A stretch of 64,000 bases of DNA from JAXMAO01 sp046350375 (GTDB lineage Bacteria; Planctomycetota; Phycisphaerae; UBA1845; UTPLA1): the NCBI GenBank assembly GCA_046350375.1, contig JAXMAO010000001.1, positions 434,001-498,000 on the forward strand. Direction: 5' to 3'. The notes under the pieces are model-generated. The model did not search any database. It worked only from the letters and a program-made list of their open reading frames with translations, and was not told where the DNA came from. The position numbers were made by a program, and so were the translations under genes. The first letter of the stretch is position 1. Each line of letters begins with the position of its first letter. Positions 8,940-17,401 of the stretch are shown one piece after another.

Positions 8940-9500
8940 TCACGTCCAGAGTTCTGCGACCGAAAGCTGAAGCTGCGGGAACAGGGCCGGTGAGAAGGCG
9001 CCGGTCGCGGCGACGCGCGAGCGCTCGCCGTAGTCGCGTCCGACGAGTTGCAGCTCGACCAGCTCGTTCGCGTCGGGGTCGACCAGCCAGTACCAGGGGA
9101 CGCCGGCGCGGGCGTAGAGGTTGCGCTTGGTGCGGCGGTCGCGCTCGGCGGTGGCGGGGCTGAGGACCTCGACGAGGAGGTCGGGCACGCCCTGGATGTT
9201 GCGGTCGGTGACGATGGCGGCGCGCTGGGTGGAGACGAAGATGACGTCGGGCTCGACGACGTCCATGTTGCCGAGCACGACGTCGAACGGGGCGATGAAG
9301 ACCCGTCCGAGTGCGTGCCGGCGGACATGTTCCCGCAGGATGGCAAAGAGGTTGCCAACGATGACCTGGTGCCGCGTCACCGGCGAAGGGCTCATGGAGA
9401 GGTCTCCGTCGATGATCTCGTAGCGCCGCCCGTCATCCGGCAGGGCGCGGAAGTCGTCGTAAGTCAGTCGAACCCGCTCTGGGCGCACCACGTCGTGCAT
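8940..9500 (-). CDS. Uma2-family (DUF820) putative nuclease-like protein
   Basis: A 186-residue protein whose ATG at 9500 follows AGGAG. It has the family hallmarks of the PD-(D/E)XK-like Uma2/DUF820 group: LTYDDFRALPDDGRRYEIIDGDL at the front, VEPDVIFVS, and the core PDLLVEVLSPATAERDRRTKRNLYARAGVPWYWLVDPDANELVEL with the catalytic-type Asp, Glu and Lys. The family is greatly expanded in cyanobacteria and planctomycetes and its cellular role is unproven; restriction-like or transposon-linked nuclease activity is assumed from fold. It lies between the repeat field and gdhA. Confidence 0.85.
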   Translation of the reverse strand: MHDVVRPERVRLTYDDFRALPDDGRRYEIIDGDLSMSPSPVTRHQVIVGNLFAILREHVRRHALGRVFIAPFDVVLGNMDVVEPDVIFVSTQRAAIVTDRNIQGVPDLLVEVLSPATAERDRRTKRNLYARAGVPWYWLVDPDANELVELQLVGRDYGERSRVAATGAFSPALFPQLQLSVAELWT

Positions 9501-9537
9501 GACGGCTCCTGCCGGCGGTCGTCGGCCGCTGCGAGAG

Positions 9538-9543
9538 ATTATA
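9538..9543 (-). promoter_or_regulatory. Candidate -10 element for the Uma2 gene
   Basis: A perfect TATAAT on the minus strand lies 38 bases before the Uma2 start codon, which would give a leader of about 30 bases. No clear -35 is seen because the upstream sequence is an inverted repeat (9547-9554 with 9569-9576) that may end the upstream gdhA transcript. Confidence 0.35.
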
Positions 9544-9612
9544 ACACGACGCCGCGCGGTTCCCCGCACGGCGTCGGCGAAACTGTCCTCGCGATGTTGT
9601 CGGCCGCGGTCG

Positions 9613-10863
9613 TCACACCCAGCCGCGCAGCTTGCAGGCCTCGGCGACGCGCGTGACCGAGACCATGTAGGCCGCCAGGCGCATGTGCACCTTGGCCTGC
9701 TGCTGCATGCGATGGACGGCGTGGAAGGCGTCGGTGATCTTGCGATCGAGCTGACGGTTCACGTCGTCGCGCGACCAGTAGTAGTTGTACGTGTTCTGGA
9801 CCTGCTCGAAGTAGCTGACGGTGACGCCGCCGCTGTTGGCGAGGAAGTCGGGCAGGACGGTGACGCCTTTCTGGAAGAGGATGTCGTCGGCCTCGGGCGT
9901 GGTCGGACCGTTGGCGAGCTCGCAACTGATCTTGCACTTGATGTTCTTGGCGTTGCGCTCGGTGATGACGCCTTCGAGGGCCGAGGGATAGAGAATGTCG
10001 CAGTCGAGCTCGAGCAGGGCCTCGTTGGTGATCGGCTCGGTGCCGGGGAAGTTGGCGACCTTGCCGGTCTCGAGCTTGTAGGCGACGATTTTTTCGGGGT
10101 CGATGCCGCCGCGGTTGATGACGCCGCCCTTCGAGTCGGACACGGCGATCAGCTTGCCGCCGCCGAGGATTTCGCGGTGGAGCGTGGCGGCATACTGCCC
10201 GGCGTTGCCGAAGCCCTGGATGGCGTAGGTGCACTTGGCCGGGTCGATGTTTCGCACCTTGGCCGCCTCGCGGACGCAATAGACGCCGCCGCGGGCGGTG
10301 GCGTCGTGCCGGCCTTGCGAGCCGCCGAGCGGGAGGGGCTTGCCGGTGATGACGCCTGGGTGCGAGTGGCCGACGATGTGCTCATACTCGTCCATCATCC
10401 ACGCCATGATCTGCGGGGTGGTGTAGACGTCCGGGGCGGGCACGTCGCGATGGACGCCGAGTTCGCGCGCGACGACGCGCATCCAGCCGCGGGCGAGCCG
10501 TTCTTTCTCGCCTTCCGAGAGGCTCTTGGGGTCGCAGGTGACGCCGCCCTTACCGCCGCCGAGGGGCAGGTCGGCGACGGCGGTTTTCCAGGTCATCCAG
10601 GCGGCCAGGGCGCGGACGGTGTCGATGGTTTCGTCGGGGTGCCAGCGGATGCCGCCCTTGTTGGGGCCGCGGGCGTCGTTGTATTGGACGCGATAGCCGT
10701 GGAAAATCTTGGTCTTGCCGCTGTCCATGCGGACGGGAATGGTGAATCGGAACTCGCGCATCGGCCAGCGCAGCAGCTCATGGGTCGCCTCGTCCAGCCC
10801 GAGCTTGCGCGCCGCCATGTCGAGCTGGGCTTGTGCGATCTGGAACGGGTTCATATCCGGCAT
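9613..10863 (-). CDS. gdhA: Glutamate dehydrogenase (Glu/Leu/Phe/Val type)
   Basis: A 416-residue enzyme interconverting glutamate and 2-oxoglutarate plus ammonia, linking nitrogen and carbon metabolism. The ATG at 10863 is chosen because GGAGGAG lies 8 bases before it. The substrate domain shows GPNKGGIRWHP near 57 and the catalytic-lysine region LPLGGGKGGV near 96, then PAPDVYT. The NAD(P) domain carries GFGNAG near 215 and DSKGG. Length and order fit hexameric bacterial enzymes. It diverges from panC. Coenzyme preference cannot be read with confidence. The symbol is a generic choice; leucine/phenylalanine dehydrogenases are shorter and less likely. Confidence 0.9.
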   Translation of the reverse strand: MPDMNPFQIAQAQLDMAARKLGLDEATHELLRWPMREFRFTIPVRMDSGKTKIFHGYRVQYNDARGPNKGGIRWHPDETIDTVRALAAWMTWKTAVADLPLGGGKGGVTCDPKSLSEGEKERLARGWMRVVARELGVHRDVPAPDVYTTPQIMAWMMDEYEHIVGHSHPGVITGKPLPLGGSQGRHDATARGGVYCVREAAKVRNIDPAKCTYAIQGFGNAGQYAATLHREILGGGKLIAVSDSKGGVINRGGIDPEKIVAYKLETGKVANFPGTEPITNEALLELDCDILYPSALEGVITERNAKNIKCKISCELANGPTTPEADDILFQKGVTVLPDFLANSGGVTVSYFEQVQNTYNYYWSRDDVNRQLDRKITDAFHAVHRMQQQAKVHMRLAAYMVSVTRVAEACKLRGWV

Positions 10864-11021
10864 GAAAAGTCTCCTCCAAGGTCGATCGGCGCGGCCCCAA
10901 CGGGGAGCCCGGGGCATCGGCCGAGACGTCGTATCGTCGAAGACACCCGCGCGGGTGTCAATTTCACCGTCGCCGGCATACGGTGCAACCGGCGTGCCAG
11001 GCGCCGCGAGCGAGTCAACCC

Positions 11022-11927
11022 ATGCAAGAGACGCAGACCATCGCAGAGTGCCGCGGCGCCGTGGCCGCCGCGCGCAAGGCCGGACGGCGCATCGGGTTCG
11101 TGCCGACCATGGGCGGACTGCACCGCGGCCATGCCAGCCTCATTCAGCGCGCCCGCGAGGCCGGCGACTGGGTGGTGGTCAGCATTTTCGTGAATCCGAC
11201 GCAGTTCGGACCGGGCGAGGATTTTTCCGCATACCCCCGCGCAGCGGCGGCGGACGCGCTTCTGGCGCGCGAGGCCGGCTGTGACCTGCTGCTCTGCCCG
11301 TCGACCGCGGAGATCTATCCGCCCGGCGACCAGACGCGCGTCGTGCCGGGCGCGCTGGCGGACGGGCTGTGCGGGCCGTTTCGACCGGGTCACTTCGTCG
11401 GCGTCTGCACGGTGGTGGCAAAGCTGTTCGGCATCGTGCAGCCGGACCGCGCCTATTTCGGGCAGAAGGACGCGCAGCAGGCGCGGATCATCGCGCGGAT
11501 GACGGCCGACCTGTGCCTGCCGATCGCGATCGAGGTCTGTCCGATCGTGCGCGAGGCGGACGGGCTGGCCTGCTCGACGCGGAACCAGTACCTGTCGGCG
11601 GCGCAGCGCGCGGCGGCGGCGAGCGTGCCGGGCGCGCTGCAGCGCGGGGCGGCGCTGATCGCCGGGGGCGAGCGGCGCGCGGGGCGGATTGTCTACGAGA
11701 TGCGACGGGTGCTGGACGCGGCCGGGCCGTGCACGGTCGACTATATTGCAGTTGTCGATCCGCAAACACTCGAAGCGCGCGACCCGGTCGAAGGCCCGGT
11801 ATTGCTGGCGCTGGCGGTGCGAATCGGCACGACGCGGCTGATCGACAACCTGCCGGCGCGGCCGCCGCAATCTGCGGATGTGGCCGGCGCGGCGGGCGGC
11901 TATACTGGGTCGCAGATACAGACATGA
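11022..11927 (+). CDS. panC: Pantothenate synthetase (pantoate-beta-alanine ligase)
   Basis: Joins pantoate and beta-alanine using ATP in pantothenate and CoA synthesis. The 301-residue protein has the nucleotidyl-transfer motif PTMGGLHRGH at about 28-37, FVNPTQF, the AYFGQKDAQQ pantoate/ATP segment and CSTRNQYLS (KMSKS-like region). An upstream in-frame start at 10983 is possible, but the ATG at 11022 gives the usual N-terminus close to the first beta strand. Its stop overlaps the next gene's start in an ATGA junction at 11924-11927, so the two genes are probably translationally coupled. Confidence 0.93.
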   Translation: MQETQTIAECRGAVAAARKAGRRIGFVPTMGGLHRGHASLIQRAREAGDWVVVSIFVNPTQFGPGEDFSAYPRAAAADALLAREAGCDLLLCPSTAEIYPPGDQTRVVPGALADGLCGPFRPGHFVGVCTVVAKLFGIVQPDRAYFGQKDAQQARIIARMTADLCLPIAIEVCPIVREADGLACSTRNQYLSAAQRAAAASVPGALQRGAALIAGGERRAGRIVYEMRRVLDAAGPCTVDYIAVVDPQTLEARDPVEGPVLLALAVRIGTTRLIDNLPARPPQSADVAGAAGGYTGSQIQT

Positions 11928-12988
11928 TTCTGCTGCAAGTCAGTCGCGCGCTGTTCGTGCTGGCGGTGGTGGCGGTCGGCTGGAGCCTGGTCGAGGCCGG
12001 CAACCTGCTGCCGGACAATCGCGTCTACCTGGTGCTGGGTTCGATTGTGCTGGCGGGGGCGATCATCGCGCTGGACGTGCTTCAGCCGCGCAAAAACCTG
12101 AACGCGCTGGCCGGGCTGTTTTTCGGACTGGTGGTCGGGCTGGTCATCAGCTACGGCATCTCGCTGGTGCTGGACTATCTGCGCTCGGTCTATCTGCCCA
12201 CCATGGATCGCGGGGTGATGACCGTGGCGCAGGTGTTCGTGGGGCTGATCTGCTGCTACCTGTGCGTCAGCTTCATCATGCAGACCAAGGATGACATCCG
12301 CTTTGTCATTCCCTACGTGCAGTTCGCGCGGCAGGTGAAGGGGCAGCGGCCGATCATCGTCGACACCTCGGTCATCATCGACGGGCGGATCGCCGACATC
12401 GCGGAGACCGGTTTCCTCGACAACAAGCTGGTGGTGCCGCGGTTCGTGCTGAACGAGCTGCACGCCGTGGCCGATTCGACCGACCGCATCAAGCGCAACC
12501 GCGGGCGGCGCGGGCTGGACGTGCTCAACCGCCTGCGGGCCTGCCGGCTGGTGGACATCGAAATCACCGAGACCGACACGGCGGGCGACGAGAGCGTCGA
12601 TCATCGGCTGGTGGCGCTGGCGGCCGAGCTGAGCGGGCGGCTGGTCACCAACGACTACAACCTGAACAAGGTGGCGCAGCTGCGCGGCGTGCCGGTCATC
12701 AATCTCAACGATCTCGCCAAGGCGATCCGCACGGTGGTGCTGCCCGGCGAGGCGCTGTCGGTGAAGGTGCTGCGGCCGGGCGAAGAAGCCAACCAAGGGG
12801 TCGGATATCTCGACGACGGCACGATGGTGGTGGTCGACCAGGGTCGCGGGCGCATTGGCGACGTGGTCGATTGCACGGTCACCAGCGTGTTGCAGACCAG
12901 CGCCGGGCGGATGATCTTCGCGCAGCTCGCGGGCGCCGGCCCGGGCGCGGCCGGCCGGCCGCGGGCCGCCAACCACGCCACCGGCTGA
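11924..12988 (+). CDS. YacL-like membrane PIN/TRAM domain protein
   Basis: A 354-residue protein with about four membrane helices in residues 1-125, followed by a PIN nuclease domain starting with IVDTSVIIDGRIADIAETGF near 143 and containing later acidic residues (DESVDHRLVALA; LVTNDYNLNKVA) expected for metal binding. A C-terminal TRAM-like RNA-binding segment (near 285-340) includes GVGYLDDGTMVVVDQGRGRIG. This is the order of Bacillus YacL and relatives, which are suspected RNases. It starts within the panC stop (ATGA), suggesting one transcript, though no shared pathway is apparent. Confidence 0.88.
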   Translation: MILLQVSRALFVLAVVAVGWSLVEAGNLLPDNRVYLVLGSIVLAGAIIALDVLQPRKNLNALAGLFFGLVVGLVISYGISLVLDYLRSVYLPTMDRGVMTVAQVFVGLICCYLCVSFIMQTKDDIRFVIPYVQFARQVKGQRPIIVDTSVIIDGRIADIAETGFLDNKLVVPRFVLNELHAVADSTDRIKRNRGRRGLDVLNRLRACRLVDIEITETDTAGDESVDHRLVALAAELSGRLVTNDYNLNKVAQLRGVPVINLNDLAKAIRTVVLPGEALSVKVLRPGEEANQGVGYLDDGTMVVVDQGRGRIGDVVDCTVTSVLQTSAGRMIFAQLAGAGPGAAGRPRAANHATG

Positions 12989-13099
12989 CGCCGCGCGTCT
13001 TTTGCGCCCCGCGTCGCCCGCCAACCGGCCGATAAACATGCGCCGCGCCGCGCGCGGCGGACGCGCAGGGATTGCGCGACCGGCACCGTTCGACGCCGC

Positions 13100-13303
13100 A
13101 TGTCGCCGCACGACACATCGCCGACCGAGCCGCCGACGACCGGGTCGGACGCGACTGATGACGCGTCCGGCCGGCGGACGTTTCTGCGCCGCGCGGGGCG
13201 CAGACTGATCTACGTCGTGCCGCTGATCGAGACGTTTCGCGCCTCGCGGCTGCTGGCGCAGAGCGCGGCCGGTTCGGCCCAGATCAGCTCGACCGGCAAC
13301 TAG
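13100..13303 (+). CDS. Small peptide, possible substrate of the kinase/PqqD cassette
   Basis: A 67-residue product with an acidic, Thr/Pro/Asp-rich first third, then RRTFLRRAGRRLIYVVPLIETF and a Ser/Ala/Gly-rich tail. It ends 8 bases before the PqqD-like gene and heads the cassette, the usual place for a RiPP-like precursor. The RRTFL-RAG-LIYV-P-IETF pattern resembles short proteins seen beside PqqD-like genes. No strong ribosome binding site precedes the ATG. That it is the peptide handled by the downstream enzymes is inference; a stand-alone Tat-like or membrane peptide is the alternative. Confidence 0.55.
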   Translation: MSPHDTSPTEPPTTGSDATDDASGRRTFLRRAGRRLIYVVPLIETFRASRLLAQSAAGSAQISSTGN

Positions 13304-13311
13304 GAAATCGC

Positions 13312-13620
13312 GTGAAGCCGCCCGTCGACACCGCTGAGCCGGAAGGATTGCTGCCGCGGCTGCGGGCCGGCGTGCATCTGCACCGGCTGGCGGACGAGCT
13401 GATCCTGTTCGACCCGCGCACCAACACCACGCACCGCCTGAACGCGACGGCGGCCGACATCTGGCGCTGCTGTGCCGGCGCGGCGAGCGGCGACGAGGCG
13501 GCGGCGCGGCTCGCGGCGGAGTACGACGTCGACGTTGACACGGCGCGGCGCGACGTGGTGCGGATCGCCGGGCAGTTGTTTGAGCTCGATCTTCTGGAGC
13601 GCCCGCTGTTTGCCGCATGA
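13312..13620 (+). CDS. PqqD-family peptide chaperone-like protein
   Basis: A 102-residue protein starting at GTG 13312 with AGGAAA upstream. It shows the PqqD fold signature: an N-terminal beta hairpin around LHRLADELILFDPRTNTTHRLNATAADIW, then helices with DEAAARLAAEYDVDVDTARRDVVRIAGQLFELDLL. PqqD-like proteins bind precursor peptides and hand them to modifying enzymes. The stop overlaps the next start (ATGA at 13617-13620), so it is coupled to the HprK-like kinase. This pair matches the described HPr-rel-A arrangement of a PqqD-like chaperone and an HprK-related kinase A. Confidence 0.8.
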   Translation: MKPPVDTAEPEGLLPRLRAGVHLHRLADELILFDPRTNTTHRLNATAADIWRCCAGAASGDEAAARLAAEYDVDVDTARRDVVRIAGQLFELDLLERPLFAA

Positions 13621-14573
13621 GCACCGCCGCCGATCGAATTGAATGGACGATGCACGAGCGCCGCTACCAGGTTGGGGCGGTGGAGGTGCTGCTGCGCAGC
13701 AACGACCGCACGGTGGCGCGGGCATATGACTGGGCCTATCGGGGCAGCGCGGTGCGGCGGGTGCGCGGCGCGCGAATCGCCGGTGGCGCGGCGGCGCGTC
13801 CGGCGGCGGTGGTGCTCGAGGCGCGGCGCGTCGGCCACTGGTGGCGGCGCGACCGCTGCGTCGAGATCTATTCGAATGGCCAGCAGCGCGCGACCATTCG
13901 CCGCGCGGCCGACGCGCTGGCGTATCTCGACTGGGCCGCCAACTGGGCGATCGCCACGGCGCTGCCGGAATTCCTGCTGCTGCACGCGGCGTGCCTCGAA
14001 CGCGACGGCGCCGGGCTGGTGCTGGCGGGTCAGCCCGAGAGCGGCAAGAGCACGCTGGCGGCGGCGCTGCTGCTGTCGGGGTGGCGCTATCTGAGCGACG
14101 AGTTCGCGCTGGTCGAGCCGGCGAGCGGCTGGATCGACGCCTATCCGAAGGCGCTGTCGCTGAAAGGCGGAACGGTGGCGCTGCTGCGGCGCGGCGGCTG
14201 GCGCGTGCCGGCGCCGCGCGTCTGCCGCGTGCCGGGCGTGGGGCCGGTGAGCGTGCTGCCGCCGACGCGGGTGCGGGCCGACGCGGTGGCGGCGCGCTGC
14301 CCGGTGCGGACGATCGTCTTTCCGCGCGTGACGCCCGGGGGCGAGTCGACGCTGCGGCCGGTTTCGGAGGCCGACGCGCTGATGCGGCTGAACCGCTGCT
14401 GCTTCAACTTTCTCGACTACCGCGCCGGGGGAATCCGAATCCTGGAGAACCTGGTTCGGCAGGCCGACTGCCACGAGCTGTGCACGAGTGATCTGCGCCG
14501 CGCGACCGAGTCGCTGGCGCAGGCGCATCATGCCGCGCGGCAGCGCTGGCGCGGCTGGCGGGTGTGCGCATGA
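13617..14573 (+). CDS. HprK-related kinase (HPr-rel-A type)
   Basis: A 318-residue protein. Residues about 130-260 resemble the C-terminal kinase domain of HPr kinase/phosphorylase, with Walker A GQPESGKST at about 138-146 and LSDEFALVEP shortly after, equivalent to the conserved acidic segment of HprK. The N-terminal HprK domain is replaced by an unrelated region. No HPr or PTS gene is nearby, so a classical role in carbon repression is unlikely. Flanking PqqD and nucleotidyltransferase genes, with ATGA overlaps on both sides, point to peptide or small-molecule phosphorylation in a modification cassette. Confidence 0.8.
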   Translation: MSTAADRIEWTMHERRYQVGAVEVLLRSNDRTVARAYDWAYRGSAVRRVRGARIAGGAAARPAAVVLEARRVGHWWRRDRCVEIYSNGQQRATIRRAADALAYLDWAANWAIATALPEFLLLHAACLERDGAGLVLAGQPESGKSTLAAALLLSGWRYLSDEFALVEPASGWIDAYPKALSLKGGTVALLRRGGWRVPAPRVCRVPGVGPVSVLPPTRVRADAVAARCPVRTIVFPRVTPGGESTLRPVSEADALMRLNRCCFNFLDYRAGGIRILENLVRQADCHELCTSDLRRATESLAQAHHAARQRWRGWRVCA

Positions 14574-15664
14574 CGCTCGAGCGCGACGCGCGATTCGTCT
14601 GCCGGCTGGTCGCGACGGGGCTCTGCTCGCCGCCCGGCGCGCTGCCACCCGATCCGCCGCGCGTTCCACAGGAATGGGCCCGGATCGACACGCTGGCGGC
14701 GCGCTGCGGGCTGGGCGAGGCGCTGCACCACGCCGCGCAGCGCGCGATGTCCGGCGAATCGCGCGGGGCGCTGCCGCACTGTCGCGCCGCGGCGCTGTAT
14801 GCCGAGGGCCGGACGCGCCAGTTGCTGCATCGCGCCGCGGTGGTGTCGGGGGCGCTGGCCGAGGCGGGGCTGCCGGCGATCGCGCTGAAGGGGCTGGTCC
14901 TGGCGACCACGGTCTATCCCGCGCCGGGCGCGCGGCTGATGACCGACATCGACCTGCTGGTTCGACCGGCCGACCTGGCGGCGGCCGAGGCGCTGCTCGA
15001 CCGGCTCGGGTACGTCGTGGCGGTGGACGAGCGGTTCGCGCGGCGGCTGCGCTGGACGCATCATCACCTGCCGCCGCGGCGTCATCCGACCTTTGGCGAC
15101 GTGATCGAGCTGCACCACGGGCTGGTGCCGCGGTCGGCGAAGTATCCGATCGATGTGGAGGCGCTGTGGCGCGACGCGCGGCCGCTGGCGCCGCTGCCCG
15201 ACCTGGGTGCGCTGTCGGACGCCGACCTGCTCGTGCACCAGATGCTGCACCTGCTGCACTCGTCGCCGGTCGCGGGGCGGCTGCGCGACCTGCTGGACCT
15301 GCACCTGATCGCGGCCGGACGATTCACCGATGCCGGCGCGTGGGAGGCGCTGGCGGAGCGGGCGGCGCGGTTCGGGCTGACGCGGACGCTGGCGATTGCC
15401 GCGCACCTGATGACGCGGGTGTTCGAGACGGCGGTTCCGCTGGGCTGGCTGGAGGCGCTGCGGCGCGGCACGGACGTCGACGACGCAACGCTGGCGCGAT
15501 TCTTCGCGGGCGTGACGGCGGACCTGTGCGACCGGCCCGACGCGCGGGTGGTGCGCTGGCTGGCGCTGCGGAAGATGTGGCTGGAGCGGCCGACGGCGCC
15601 GACGGCGGCGCGGTTGGTGGGGGCGGTGCTGGTGGATGCGTGGCGCGGGGGGACGCGGGAGTGA
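14570..15664 (+). CDS. Nucleotidyltransferase family protein (PF14907-like)
   Basis: A 364-residue protein. The ATG at 14570 overlaps the kinase stop as ATGA; a GTG at 14564 is also in frame. The core LPAIALKGLVLATTVYPAPGARLMTDIDLLVRPADLAAAEALL has the KG and DID motifs of the nucleotidyltransferase fold, with metal-binding Asp near 126 and 128. The second half is helical with HQMLHLLHS. Such proteins recur beside HprK-like and PqqD-like genes and in surface-glycan or RiPP loci; the acceptor is unknown. It ends the four-gene cassette. Confidence 0.8.
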   Translation: MTLERDARFVCRLVATGLCSPPGALPPDPPRVPQEWARIDTLAARCGLGEALHHAAQRAMSGESRGALPHCRAAALYAEGRTRQLLHRAAVVSGALAEAGLPAIALKGLVLATTVYPAPGARLMTDIDLLVRPADLAAAEALLDRLGYVVAVDERFARRLRWTHHHLPPRRHPTFGDVIELHHGLVPRSAKYPIDVEALWRDARPLAPLPDLGALSDADLLVHQMLHLLHSSPVAGRLRDLLDLHLIAAGRFTDAGAWEALAERAARFGLTRTLAIAAHLMTRVFETAVPLGWLEALRRGTDVDDATLARFFAGVTADLCDRPDARVVRWLALRKMWLERPTAPTAARLVGAVLVDAWRGGTRE

Positions 15665-15785
15665 TGCGGCTGCCGTGGTTGCTACGGGGCGCGGGGCGGA
15701 CTGCGTCTGCGGGCTGAATGCCCGTGCCCCCCCCGAAGAGCTGCCTGTGCGCGCAGAGAATCGCCTGTGGCGGCCGTTCGGCGGA

Positions 15786-16670
15786 TCAGTCCACTCGAAA
15801 GCCAGTTGCGAGCGGCTCGGGTAGTCCCTGCGAGGCGAAGCGGCGCGTTGGTTCGGCCGCGGGCGGGGCGGGGCTCTTCGCGGCTTCGTCGGGGGCGCGC
15901 CCGAAGGCACTGCGGGCGCGGATCAGCTCGTTGACGCGCGCGGTGGCGGCCAGCAACCCAGGCTCGCAGTCGCGCTGCCGGGCGGCGTGAATGATGGCGG
16001 AGACGTCCTTTGGCAGGCACTTGCCGTCGTAGCCGCGCTGGTCGGGATAAACAAAGGTGTGGTCACGGCTGATGCGCGGGTCGGCCAGCCACACCTCGCG
16101 CAGCAGGTTGAAGTCGACTCCGAAGGCCTGCGCGATGTCGAAAAACTCGTTGCAGAAAGTGACCTTCACGGCGTAGAAGCAGTTCTCCATGTACTTGGCG
16201 ACCTCGGCGGTGACGGCGTCGCAGAAGTAGAACTGCAGCTCGGAGTGGTAGAAGCGCTTGTAGAAATCGGCCACGGGCGAGACGTCGACAGTCGGGCCGC
16301 CCAGCACGATGAACTCGCGCCGCGACACGCTGGCCATCGGGTGGGCGACCGTCTCGCCCAAGTATTCCGGCTGAAAGACGATGCGCTTGCCGGTCTGGCG
16401 GCGCAGCCGGTCGGTGGTGCCGGGGGCGATGGTCGAGCGAATGACGATCAGCTCGGTTTGCAGCCAGTCGACGACCGATTCGACAATCGAAGTGTCGCAC
16501 GAGCCGTCCGGCGCCATGGGCGTGGGCACGCAGACGAACGCGAGGTCGCAGCCGTTCACTTGCTCGCGCCGCGACGCGGGATGATGCTGAGAATCATAGG
16601 TGACTGCATCTGGAATCAGCCGGTGCAGCGCCTGCCCGACCACCCCCACCCCCACGATCGCCGCGCGCAT
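15786..16670 (-). CDS. Short UDP-glucose/GDP-mannose dehydrogenase-type protein
   Basis: A 294-residue protein with an N-terminal NAD-binding motif (GVGVVG, residues 7-12), FVCVPTP, IRSTIAPGT and FQPEYLGE, and a central domain with the catalytic cysteine in GYDGKCLPKD at 214-222 (Cys218). Full-length NDP-sugar dehydrogenases are about 430 residues; here the C-terminal sugar-binding domain is absent and a Pro/Ala-rich tail follows. It may supply a uronic-acid nucleotide sugar to the exopolysaccharide locus 12 kb away, or be a divergent family of its own. The ATG at 16670 is the only start that leaves the Rossmann fold intact. Confidence 0.82.
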   Translation of the reverse strand: MRAAIVGVGVVGQALHRLIPDAVTYDSQHHPASRREQVNGCDLAFVCVPTPMAPDGSCDTSIVESVVDWLQTELIVIRSTIAPGTTDRLRRQTGKRIVFQPEYLGETVAHPMASVSRREFIVLGGPTVDVSPVADFYKRFYHSELQFYFCDAVTAEVAKYMENCFYAVKVTFCNEFFDIAQAFGVDFNLLREVWLADPRISRDHTFVYPDQRGYDGKCLPKDVSAIIHAARQRDCEPGLLAATARVNELIRARSAFGRAPDEAAKSPAPPAAEPTRRFASQGLPEPLATGFRVD

Positions 16671-16964
16671 AGAGAGTCTCACCTCGACGGATCGCCGACT
16701 TCGACCGCTGCGCGGCCGGCGCGACGACCGGTATCCACGGCAGATTCTGTCGCAACATGGGGCGCGAGTCCAGTGTGCGGGGCAGCGCCGACCGGCCCGC
16801 GGCGAGCCATATGAACAGTTCGTAATCTCTGTGGGCGCATCGGGTTGCGGTCCCTGCCAATTGACGCACAAGAAGCCCCTACCCGCGGCGGTACCTAGGG
16901 CAATGCCGCGGCGTCGCGGCCAACTAACCGATCGCCCCAAGACACTGGTTCAAAGGAGATTGTC

Positions 16965-17120
16965 ATGAACGCTCGTAAGAACTCGATTGTGAACTGGAAG
17001 TTCGGCCTGTTCGGCCTGGTCGGCGTCGGGGCGCTGTTCGCCACGACCGGCTGCATCCCCCCGTTCGATCCGATCTCGATGGGCCTGGCCGCGGTCATCG
17101 CCCTGATCGGCGGTTTCTAG
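16965..17120 (+). CDS. Small lipoprotein A (51 residues)
   Basis: ATG at 16965 follows AAGGAG at ideal distance. The product has a basic front, a hydrophobic run and a lipobox ending at Cys30 (FATTGC), leaving only about 21 mature residues with a second hydrophobic stretch (LAAVIALIGG). It is the first of two tiny lipoprotein genes 39 bases apart. The family is not recognised. The very short mature part suggests a membrane-peripheral or entericidin-like peptide, but nothing proves that. Confidence 0.75.
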   Translation: MNARKNSIVNWKFGLFGLVGVGALFATTGCIPPFDPISMGLAAVIALIGGF

Positions 17121-17159
17121 AGACCGCGGGCAGCCTTCGCAGATGAAAGGACACTTACC

Positions 17160-17303
17160 GTGAAGACTCGAATTCTGAATGTGTGTCGCGCCGCGGCGCT
17201 GGTCGCGGGACTGTTGGCCGCCGCAGCCTCCACAGGCTGCTGGGATAGTTACACGCCTGGAATGGACTATGCCCTGAACGCCGTCGGCCAGCTTCTCAAG
17301 TAG
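17160..17303 (+). CDS. Small lipoprotein B (47 residues)
   Basis: Starts at GTG 17160 with AAAGGA upstream. It has a signal peptide with lipobox AASTGC (Cys27) and a mature part of about 20 residues ending in YALNAVGQLLK, which could form an amphipathic helix. It follows lipoprotein A in the same direction and is closed by a strong terminator 34 bases after its stop, so the two form one short transcription unit. Function is unknown. Confidence 0.75.
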   Translation: MKTRILNVCRAAALVAGLLAAAASTGCWDSYTPGMDYALNAVGQLLK

Positions 17304-17336
17304 CGCTGCGGAGGCCGAAAGTTCGCCTCCCACGCA

Positions 17337-17374
17337 GGGCCCGTCGAGTCGCCTTCGACGGGCCCGATTTTTTT
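17337..17374 (+). terminator. Strong rho-independent terminator
   Basis: A perfect 11-bp stem (GGGCCCGTCGA with TCGACGGGCCC) around a 7-base loop is followed by GA and seven T. It ends the two-lipoprotein unit and lies just before the convergent gene ending at 17402. Confidence 0.92.
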
Positions 17375-17401
17375 CCGCCCGCGACGCGGCGCGCGATGGT
17401 G

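Noticed and set aside
13617..14573. Classical HPr kinase/phosphorylase HprK
   Set aside because: The HprK N-terminal domain is absent and no ptsH or PTS genes are in the window; the PqqD neighbour points to the HprK-related group.
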